Of a DNA stretch of 64,000 bases, positions 55,703-64,000 are shown piece by piece. Under the pieces are notes generated by a model. That model was not told where the DNA came from and ran no database searches. It was given only the letters and a program-made list of their open reading frames with translations. The position numbers were made by a program, and so were the translations under genes. The stretch is from Siphonodentalium dalli (lineage: Eukaryota > Mollusca > Scaphopoda > Gadilida > Siphonodentaliidae), in the NCBI GenBank assembly GCA_032622095.1, contig CP136068.1, positions 120,453,509 to 120,517,508 on the forward strand. The letters run 5' to 3'. Every line of letters begins with the position of its first letter. Position 1 is the stretch's first letter.

Positions 55703-56050
55703 ATGTTTCATGGATGGGTTGTATTCGCAGTAGTTTTGGCTACAGTGGCTATACGTCGACATTCCTCACATTCCCATTCTATATGGGAAGCAGTTTTAAT
55801 ATGGAATGGCGATAATCTTGCAAAGAGACTCCCGTGTTACAAGTTCGGTGTTGCCATCTCTGGCATTCTGTTGACAGAAAAAGAATTATATTATTATAAT
55901 CCTGGTCTAGTTGGTACACTGCGATATACATGTACGAGTTATATGCGGATGCAAGTAACGGCGGAATATTTTTTGAAAAATATACGGGAACAAAAAATGT
56001 GTACTAACCTTCGCATTCGAGACCATGTTGTCGCGGTCTCACTTCAGTAG
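55703..56050 (+). other. Unassigned 115-codon frame, possible gene fragment
   Basis: It starts at an ATG with a hydrophobic N-terminus (WVVFAVVLATVAI), then mixed sequence (YYYNPGLVGTLRYT). I do not recognise a family, codon use is not distinctive and the surroundings are repeat-rich. It may be chance. Confidence 0.15.
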
Positions 56051-56492
56051 AACACAAGATATTATGTCGCCGGATAGTGAGTCAGACATAAAGAACAAAT
56101 GATTAATAATAACCACTATAAAATTATCCGCCAATTTATATATTCTTTATTCTTTGTCACAACAATTATAATCGCACCCGTCGTTGTTTTTATTATGAGT
56201 TATCATTGTAAAACATTTTAATTTTGATCAACGACCAGTTATCCTCATTACAAAGCCTGGTGGTTATACAGTCAAACACCGCTGTTAATTCGTCCTGGAT
56301 ATTATCAACAAGAATGTTATATACCTCATTACATAGACGAAAATATTCAACAGCCTTCCTACAGAGCGGAAGTTATAATGGTGTTAATTTTTCAAATTTT
56401 GTTAACTTAAAAAATATATATATATACTAGTATATTATTTAATTGAGCAAGGAGTTCAATCTAAACTAAATAATAATATAAAAAAATAATAT

Positions 56493-56942
56493 TTAAAGGT
56501 ACTCAATCCGATTCGATGGTCCCCATATCATCAGATTTCAACAACAACAACAAATTTTTTTTTAATTCCACTTCAGTTATCAGAAACGATTAATTGCCCA
56601 AAAATAATGCTAACCACACAGTCAACTATAGTATAAAATTGCCCAAAACCTGTTATTTATCAACATTTTTTTCCAACAAAATTTTGCCGGTTTGTCAAAA
56701 TATTTAATATCTGACACAAAAAGCCACTTGATTTTAGAGTTATCCATGCATCCGCAATTTGGTCCAAGACCGTCTTCTCGTCAACTGTTATCGGTGGTGA
56801 AAAATAATAGATTTCAAAAATTTATATCTGATCACTCTTGAGCTTTGATGGGTGGGTTCCTTGACTCGAATCCGATATTTTTTACCCTCGAAGCCAAGGA
56901 AATAGTAATTTGCGTGCGCTAATTCGGATTACGCATCTTTAA
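56493..56942. mobile_element. TTAA-flanked MITE, family 1
   Basis: TTAA plus AGGTACTCAATCCGA on the left and ATTCGGATTACGCATCT plus TTAA on the right. The interior is collinear with the 16.1 kb copy. About 450 bp, non-coding. Confidence 0.8.
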
Positions 56943-57002
56943 AAAAATTGATTTTTTTTTTCCTTTGTTAAATTGAGCAAGGAATTCAATCTTCAATGTT
57001 TT

Positions 57003-58420
57003 TCGGCTGAACGACCCCAAAATGACTCGTTTCCCATCTACATGACATTGTTAACATACATGACAAATTTCTTGAAGTTCCGACCAAAGCTACGACCTGT
57101 AGCCCGCACCAAAGGATTTATTCATGCAAAGAGTAAAATCCAAAATGACTCGTTCCCATCCACATGTTAATATTAACATCCATGATAAATATCATGATGA
57201 TCAGACAAACAGTACGACCTGTAGCCCGTGCCAATGGATTGAATTTTGAAATCCAAGATGGCTGCCAGCGGCCATGTTTTTTGGCCGTATGACCCCAAAA
57301 TGACTCGTTCCCATATACATGTCAATATCAATATTCATGACAAATTTCATAAAGGTCAGACCAAAGGTACGACCTCTAACCCGCGACAAAGGATTTAGTC
57401 ATGCAAAGAGTAAAATCCAAGATGGCTGCTGGCGGCCATGTTTTTTGGCCGAAGACCCCAAAATCACTCGTTCCCATCTACATGTCATTGTTAACATCCA
57501 TGACATATTTCATGAAGTTCTGACCAAAGCTACAACCTGTAGCCCGCGCCAAAGAATTTAGTCATGCAAAGAGTAAAATCCAAGATGGCTGCTGGCGGCC
57601 ATGTTTTTTGGCTGAACGACCCCAAAATCACTCGTTCCCATCTACATGTCAATATTAACATCCATGACAAATTTCATAATGATCAGACGAACAGTACGAC
57701 CTGTAGCCCACGCCAATGGATTGAATTTTGAAATCCAAAATGGCCACCAGCGGCCATGTTTTTTGGCCAAATGACCCCAAATTGACTCGTTCCCATCTAC
57801 ATGTCAATGTCAACATTCATGACAAATTTCATAAAGATCAGACCAAAGGTACGACCTGTAGCCCGTGCCAAAGGATTTAGTCATGCAAAGAGTAAAATCC
57901 AAGATGGCTGCTGGCGGCCATGTTTTTTGGCCGAACAACCCCAAAATCACTCGTTCCCATCTACATGTCATTGTTAACATCCATGACAAATTTAATGAAG
58001 TTCCGATCAAAACTACGACCTGTAGCCTGCGCCAAATGATTTAGTCATGCAAAGAGTAAAATCCAAGATGACTGCTGACGGCCATGTTTTTTGGCCGAAC
58101 GACCCCAAAATGACTCGTTCCCATCTACATGTCAATATTAACATCCATGACAAATTTCATGATGATCAAACGAACAGTACGACCTGTAGCCCGCGCCAAT
58201 GGATTGAATTTTGAAATCCAAGATGGCCACCAGCGGCCATGTTTTTTGGCCGAATGACCCCAAAATGACTCGTTCCCATCTACATGTCAATGTCAACATT
58301 CATGCAAAATTTCATAAAGATCAGACCAAAGGTACGACCTGTAGCCCGCGCCAAAGGAAATTGTTGACGGACACACGCACGACGGACGCCAAGCCATGGC
58401 AATAGCTCAAACTTACAAAA
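57003..58420. repeat. Satellite with trimeric higher-order repeat (~483 bp period)
   Basis: Monomers of about 160 bp contain AATCCAAGATGGCTGCTGGC, GACCCCAAAATSACTCGTTC and CATCTACATGTCAATRTTAA. Three monomer types alternate: one with GAAGTTCCGACCAAAGCTAC, one with GATGATCAGACRAACAGTAC followed by TGGATTGAATTTTGAAATCC, and one with AAAGATCAGACCAAAGGTAC. The order 1-2-3 repeats three times; type 1 recurs at about 57071, 57511 and 57994, and the first period is shorter because about 45 bases are missing at about 57141. The array ends at about 58358 with GACGGACACACGCACGACGG and an inverted pair GCTCAAACTTAC/GTAAGTTGAGCT. Confidence 0.85.
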
Positions 58421-58440
58421 GTAAGTTGAGCTAAAAATGA
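58380..58440. repeat. Hairpin end of the satellite block, TAGCTCAAACTTAC/GTAAGTTGAGCTA
   Basis: Two short complementary words separated by four bases (AAAA) close the array, following the GACGGACACACG tract. A hairpin followed by GAGCTAA at an array edge could be a Helitron-like 3' end (CTAA fits CTRR), though hairpin and terminus are closer than usual. The complementary phrase CTGTAGCTCAACTTGG at about 62986 is close to the start of the 63 kb array. Confidence 0.4.
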
Positions 58441-58855
58441 TAACATTAACATAGGAGAACCTTCTGATTTTACACATATTTCACTTATGAAAAGTGTTTC
58501 ATATCAACACACATCTCTGCTGTAAAGTGTACTGTTCTGCATAAAACATTTCCTGTCCCAGTTGAACAAAATATTTCCAAGTGACAAATTCTAACAGAAT
58601 CTCATGTTGACTAATCGTAATCGCTTTGACTCAAAATGTATTATTTTATACGTCTGAATCAACAGGAAATTTCAGGGGAGATATACCCCATATTTAACAC
58701 TTTAACCCTTTTACGAGGGGAGCTGCGCTGGTGCATATATAAGAGAATGAACTGCTTACAAGGTCAATGTAAATATTGTGAGGCCAATGTATTCTATTAT
58801 ATATGCAAGGCTCCTACATGTACGCAAGACTAGCATAAATAAGAGAATGCATTGG
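58441..58855. other. Intergenic sequence
   Basis: Nothing recognised except the fragment shared with 2.9 kb at 58732-58855. Confidence 0.3.
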
Positions 58856-58865
58856 CACTAGTGAT

Positions 58866-58992
58866 GCGGACCGGACTGCTTTGGACCGGTCCACGGTCCA
58901 GGGGTGGACCGCGGTCCGGTCCGGACCGGGTGTCACTGGACCGGACCGGACTGCTTTTGCCGCCGGTCCGGTACTCTCCGGTCCGGTCCACT
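58866..58992. repeat. GGACCGG/CCGGTCC-rich tract, second occurrence
   Basis: Dense GGACCGGTCC, GGTCCGGTCCGG and CCGGTCCGGTAC words make the tract highly self-complementary. It follows TAGTGATGC. Together with 59675-59762 it may form the two ends of a ~0.9 kb hAT-like non-autonomous element; this is not proven. Confidence 0.45.
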
Positions 58993-59674
58993 ATTTTACT
59001 TCAGTTATAATAAACTATCGCGAATATTATTGCGTATTTGCCGTCCTATCAATTAGCAACGATGTATTGACGCATTCAAGTGGTTAATATCTATTAAATG
59101 TTTGATGCCACGAAAACAATGTATAGATGTACTTTGTACATGTCAATTTCCTTATAATGAAAGACAAGACAGTCACATTAATCCAATAGTAGTTGTACTT
59201 GGGTATATAACTGTAATTGTCAGGATTATACAATCAGCCATCACAATCTCCAAGACTCCAATATTAATGTAGTAGTCATATTAGTACACATTTGTATAAT
59301 TGTCATCAGTATAGTTATTTCGTTTAAATTTCAATTTAATGAAAATAAGTATGATACGAATCATGCATACGATCAGTTGAGTGCCATGTTAGATTGGTTA
59401 TGACACATTCTGGCCCTAGCTTTTTATCTGTCCAATACATTTAATTAGTACATATTCACATTACTAGAAATACTATTATCGTGCATCGTTCCCAGAATAT
59501 CCCGCCAGAGACAGACAATGATGCATACAATCGGCAAACAATGTCAGTTTTAACATATATGGACTCATTGCAATGCACTGAACTCAGTAACTTATAGTTT
59601 GTACTATACAGAGTAAAAACTTTGAGAAAACAGAGAATTCATTAACATATAGCCTATTATACATGTTGTAGGTG

Positions 59675-59762
59675 GACCGACCGGTCCAGGCATGTGTACC
59701 GGACTGGAATGGCCTGGACCGGACAGGACTGGACCACCTTGGCAGTGGACCGGACCACCCAA
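59675..59762. repeat. GGACCGG/CCGGTCC-rich tract, third occurrence
   Basis: Contains GTGGACCGACCGGTCCAGG, CCTGGACCGGACAGGACTGG and AGTGGACCGGACCACC. See the tract at 58866. The 680 bp between the two is AT-rich and non-coding. Confidence 0.45.
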
Positions 59763-59769
59763 GGTGGTT

Positions 59770-60460
59770 TTCACAAAATTTCAGGCAGCTCCAGTCATGG
59801 AAGGGTAAATGGTAGAGACCAGTCAACATGATCTTCCCTCAATAGGAAATAATTTCTTTCCTAACTGTTCATGCAGAGTAGGAGTCTGGGACAGAAAATA
59901 TGAATATTTTTAGAACATTTTTGATTGAAAAGCTATCTTTTAAAACACTTTCAAGTGAAATATGTGTAACACCTAATGTTTTTCTGCATTTGGAAGGGGA
60001 GGGGGGGGACAGATAGATATTTTTAGTTGTTGTTGTTGGAAGCATTACATAGAAGAGATAGATCATCTTTAAATTAACTAAAAACTCATTATTGTTGGCC
60101 TTTGATACCCTGATATCTCCAGGCCTCTTTGAAGTGATTGCATAATTGGGTTTGAAATTCCAGACACTGTCAACTCCCCGAGGTGGTTTTTGCATTGAAT
60201 AGCTTAATGTTTATATTTATTCTAACTTGCCAGATTGCTGAGGAGAACAATGGTACTGGTATGTATATCTAATGACTTTATAATGAGAAAGCTAAGAGAA
60301 TGCAATCAATTTCAAATACAGTATATACATTATACAGGCTCAGGATGCCAATGCATTATAGATCCTATATCTATTCCCAGCATCACTTCCAAAAACAACA
60401 AAACTTTTGATGAAACTCATTATTGTTCCACAAAAGCACAGGAGAAACATGTGGTGGTAC
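59770..60460. other. Intergenic sequence, no recognised gene
   Basis: AAGGTGGTTTTCACA (59760) and GAGGTGGTTTTTGCA (60180) are similar phrases at opposite sides; nothing else stands out. Confidence 0.3.
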
Positions 60461-60463
60461 ACA

Positions 60464-60680
60464 TACAGTAATGCTCTAATTAATCGACCTCTTAACCACA
60501 GCAGAATTATGGGTAACTTTTCAGGATTTATTCGGAAATATGGCTTGTTGCCATTCATCGGAAAGCTCTCGGTGAGAGCTTTCCGATGAATGGCAACAAG
60601 CCATATTTCCGACTAAATCCTGAAAAGTTACCCATAATTATGCTGTGGTTAAGAGGTCGATTAATTAGAGCATTACTGTA
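60464..60680. mobile_element. Near-perfect palindromic MITE, TA-flanked, copy 2
   Basis: Same termini (TACAGTAATGCTCTAATTAA) and inner words (TATGGCTTGTTGCCATTCAT, CGACTAAATCCTGAAAAGTT) as 37366-37579, 217 bp, with the centre GAAAGCTCTCGGTGAGAGC. About 45 bp of each inner arm also occurs at the ends of the 6.35 kb element. Confidence 0.85.
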
Positions 60681-60714
60681 TTTAACTTAGATGATATCTA
60701 ATGTCTCTAATGAG

Positions 60715-60835
60715 TAGCAATTAATACAAAATTTATTAACCGAGTCCACTACACAATTCTAGACAAGCTTCAGCGAGACTCGAATCAAATTTAGAGGACG
60801 AGGTTAATAAATTGTGTATAAAATGGCGACGAATT
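60715..60835. repeat. Single hairpin related to the 10.8-11.5 kb foldback
   Basis: AATTTATTAACCGAGTCCAC and, further on, TTAGAGGACGAGGTTAATAA with ATTGTGTATAAAATGG pair imperfectly and match the inner hairpin of the 10.8 kb foldback (GAATTTAGAGGACGAGGTTG). Confidence 0.55.
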
Positions 60836-60839
60836 TGAC

Positions 60840-61700
60840 ATCCATTTGATTACATAATCACATTTTAGCAAGGAAAAACAATCTCGAAACGGCTGGGGTT
60901 AAACAAATTAATATTGATTTCCTTATCACAACCAAAGAGGAAGTAATGACACCTTCAAGAAAATAGATAGTTCCATTTTAAATATGTCTTTTCGTGTTGA
61001 CAAAATTGTTCAACCACCCTTATCACCCATGTTTATCTGACATTCCAACACCAAATAACCCAACACAAATCAAATATCATAATTATATTCTAATTAACAT
61101 AATATTACATCGACATCATTGCGCTAGGCTCTTACATCACTGTGTGTGCCGATAATACACGTGTATCTTACTAAAAATATGAGGCTGGTTTAGGGCTAAT
61201 TATGTGATAAACAAGACAGTCAATGACTGTGGGTCACTCACCAGACTATAAAGACTGAGAAGACTGGCAATATGAAGACTACGACAGTCAGTACTTGTCA
61301 AATTTACTTCAAAATAAGTAGTAAGAACTATACACTCAGCTTAGAAATTAAAGTGTTCACAGTGACATACATACGCATTCTTAATTCAATTAATTTGAAG
61401 GCAGAGTATTAAATCTGCAAAGACTGCCCCTTCTTGAATAACCAACTCAATTTGAGCAAACCTGATATGAGATTCAGATGTTGACATTTAATATGTGCAC
61501 CATATGTGTACATGTGTTGGAAGACAAAAAATTGTATTACACTAACATTCATCAGAAGATTTATTTAAATCTGAAAAGTGAATGTTATCAGGAACTAAAT
61601 TCCACAGGTAGTTCATACTCAAATTTAAATGTTAAAATAGTAGGATAAAACATACAAAGGCTATGAAAGGTTTTAGATAACCATACCAGTCAGGTAAGCA
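60840..61700. other. Intergenic AT-rich sequence
   Basis: No gene, RNA or clear repeat was recognised. Confidence 0.3.
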
Positions 61701-61703
61701 TAA

Positions 61704-62182
61704 AGGCCCACTTAATTTTCAAACCCACAGATGACATATATAACATATATGCCATATTATATACCATTTGAAAGAGGAAGCTCCAAAACATTGTATTATC
61801 AAATTATCGGGTGTAATAAACTGTGAACATGTTGTTTTTGTTGAGTTACTGATGTGTTTTTTTCCATCTGAATTGGAGTTCAAATTGAATTATATTCGAT
61901 GGAGGTGGAATAACTCTAAATCTTAAAGATACAGTAATTCCCCTTCCATTGAAAATACATTTTTAGTTTGAATTCTGATGTATTCTGGGAGCCAAACGGG
62001 GGTACTCTTTATATGATTTCAGTGGTTTTCTATTTCTCTATGGGTATCTTCTGAGACACATATGTTTCAACTGGTGATGAATTATAGTATTTTAATCATA
62101 TTTTATGTCATAGATTGTTATTAAAACCGTATATCAAGGCTCTATAAAAAAAATAATCAGTGACTCGAAAATTAATGAAACT
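61704..62182. mobile_element. MITE-like element with AAAGGCCCACTTAATTTTC end
   Basis: The left end AAAGGCCCACTTAATTTTC and right end TGACTCGAAAATTAATGAAA pair imperfectly. The right part (GATGAATTATAGTATTTTAA, TAACAATCTATGACATA in complement) matches the partial copy at 25270-25390. Non-coding. Confidence 0.5.
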
Positions 62183-63070
62183 GTTCAATTTTGTCCTCAT
62201 CAGAAGCCGAACCCACCCCATGACATCGTGTTATAAAATAATAAATATTGGGTAAAATATTACAACTGGGAGCCCCTTCTCTTGATTTATATTGGTCTAT
62301 AATTTTATATTCATTCTGTTATTTATAATTGGTTTCGGAAAAAAAATTAAAAGTCATTGAAAAAATATGCAACGAATTCGTTTCCCCCTCCCCTCCTCTG
62401 TCGACACATCCCTGCGAGAATAAGACATGCGGGATAATTTATTTGGATGCCTGACTACTAACTCAGACAGGCAATTCAACACCCACCCCATGTTCTATTT
62501 GAGTAAATACATATGTGCCCCACTATGAGTACACATAGACATATAAATAAAGACTTTGAAAATAAAACAAATATACTAGTATGTGGGTTAAAACTACACA
62601 TGTAACTTCTGTCAAACAAGTATTTCAAATAGCAGTAAACAGTGGATTAATTCATGCCACCAGTAGACCAGTTATTGTTTCTGCTGGATCTGCAAGATCA
62701 ACTGTCAACATAGATATCATTGTTAAATACTTTATAAACTACCAGACAGCTGTGCTACCACTTTGCTGTGCTACTATTGACACCTGGCCATGTCAAATAT
62801 AATTTAGCCGTTATGAGCTGTATTCAAAAGGCATTTAATGATACAATGATTGTACAGTGTGGGGTGGGATTCATGGGAGGGGCAGGGGGTGTTAGTGTGC
62901 ATGGGCGATGGGTTGGGTGAGGCGGGTAGTGGTGTGTCTTTAAACAAGTGTTAAATCTAAAAAAAAATGAAAGTGTCAATGACACTGTAGCTCAACTTGG
63001 AAAGGGAATAATTTAATGTATTACAGTCAATGGAGCGATTAGAAATGTGGAAAGTTGAATGTCTAATACT
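62183..63070. other. Intergenic sequence
   Basis: A G-rich run (GGGAGGGGCAGGGGG) lies at about 62874-62890. The frame 62581-62802 is unrecognised. Confidence 0.3.
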
Positions 63071-63089
63071 AGTTTATAGACATGAAGAG

Positions 63090-64000
63090 AAAAGTAAAAT
63101 CCAAGATGGCTGCTGGTGGCCATGTTTTTGGCCGAATGACCCCAAAATGAGTCGTTCCCATCTACATGTCATCGTTAACATCCATGACAAATTTTATGAC
63201 GATCAGACTAAAGGTATTACCTGTAGCCCATGCTAAAGAATTTAGTCATACAAAGAGTAAAATCCAAGATGGCTGCTGGCGGCCATGCTTTTTGGCCAAA
63301 TGACCCCAAAATTACTCGTTCCCATCTACATGTCAATATTAACATCCATGACAAATTTCATGATGATCAGACGAACAGTACAACCTGTGGCCCATGCTAA
63401 TGGATTAAATTTTGAAATCCAAGATGGCCGCTGGTGGCCATGTTTTTTGTCCGAATGACCCCCCCCAAAATGACTCGTCCCATCTACATTCCAATTTCAA
63501 CAGCCATGACAAATTTTATGATGATCAGACTAAAGGTACAACCTGTAGCCCGTGCTAAAGGATTTAGTCATACAAAGAGTAAAATCCAAGATGGCTGCTG
63601 GCGACCATGTTTTTGGCCGAATGACCCCAAAATTACTCGTTCCCATCTGCATGTCATTGTTAACATCCATGACAAATTTTATGATGATCAGACTAAAGGT
63701 ACGACCTGCAGCCCATGCTAAAGAATTTAGTCATACAAAGAGTAAAATCCAAGATGGCTGCTGGCGGCCATGTTTTTTGGTCGAATGACCCCAAAATTAC
63801 TCGTTCCCATCTACATGTCAATATTATCATCCATGACAAATTTCATGATGATCAGACAAACAGTACGATCTGTGGCCCGTGCTAATGGGTTAAATTTTGA
63901 AATCCAAGATGGCCACTGGCGGCCATGTTTTTGTCTGAATGACCCCAAAATGACTCGTTCCCATCTACATTCCAATTTCAACAGCCATGACAAATTTTAT
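63090..64000. repeat. Satellite of the 57 kb family, second array, cut by the window end
   Basis: Monomers of the same ~160 bp type (AATCCAAGATGGCTGCTGGC, CATCCATGACAAATTTYATG) run to the last base. The order is again three-fold: one with GACTAAAGGTATTACC, one with GACGAACAGTACAACC plus TGGATTAAATTTTGAAATCC, one with GACTAAAGGTACAACC, then the cycle repeats. About 5.5 monomers are visible. Confidence 0.85.

Noticed and set aside
1-64000. tRNA and rRNA genes
   Set aside because: I looked for tRNA B-box words (GGTTCGAATCC-like) and conserved rRNA cores; the few TTCGAA words lie in repeats or coding relics without a cloverleaf. A covariance-model scan would settle it.

Overview
The window looks like AT-rich, repeat-dominated nuclear DNA of a metazoan, most probably a marine invertebrate (mollusc, annelid, brachiopod or hemichordate grade). 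The grounds are an NRF-6-type acyltransferase, CR1/L2-like non-LTR retrotransposons, Helitrons, many TTAA- and TA-flanked MITEs, large satellites, and no compact operon structure. I cannot name the species. I see no rRNA, tRNA, CRISPR or prokaryotic operon features.

Host genes are few. At 283-900 an ORF encodes a small putative single-pass membrane protein. At 18451-20256 a long exon encodes most of a nose-resistant-to-fluoxetine (NRF-6)-like membrane acyltransferase that lacks the family's C-terminal part. A few short reading frames (41.3-41.7 kb, 55.7-56.05 kb) are only possible exons.

Layout: 0-5 kb, small membrane ORF and three MITE/foldback elements. 6.6-8.9 kb, two degenerate non-LTR retrotransposon 3' ends lying tail to tail. 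10.4-11.5 kb, a 55-62 bp tandem array beside a 720 bp foldback. 12-17 kb, dispersed repeats. 18.4-20.3 kb, NRF-6-like gene. 21.3-27.4 kb, a broken CR1/L2-like element with two nested insertions. 25.5-29.1 kb, several tandem families. 30-36.2 kb, Helitron-like elements joined head to tail (CTAG directly followed by TC) plus a near-identical 1.35 kb duplication. 36.3-40.1 kb, palindromic elements, including a self-complementary GCGC array and a 1.9 kb inverted repeat of minisatellite. 43.7-47.4 kb, foldbacks, satellites and a Helitron with a recognisable empty-site paralogue. 47.69-54.04 kb, the most unusual part: a 6.3 kb inverted-repeat element with an internal 2.25 kb tandem duplication, carrying broken copies of a P-loop packaging-type ATPase and C2H2 zinc-finger proteins. 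54-64 kb, more satellite, MITEs and a trimeric higher-order repeat at 57.0-58.4 kb that returns at 63.1 kb and runs off the window end.

The genes do not form a pathway. The window is best read as a record of mobile-element insertion, foldback formation and tandem duplication around one or two host genes. Recurrent families link distant parts of the window: a TTAA MITE (4 copies), a palindromic TA MITE (2), the GCGC palindrome (2), a ~172 bp satellite on both sides of the 6.3 kb element, and the 'aatccaagatggc' satellite monomer also found inside dispersed repeats at 15.8 and 44.4 kb.
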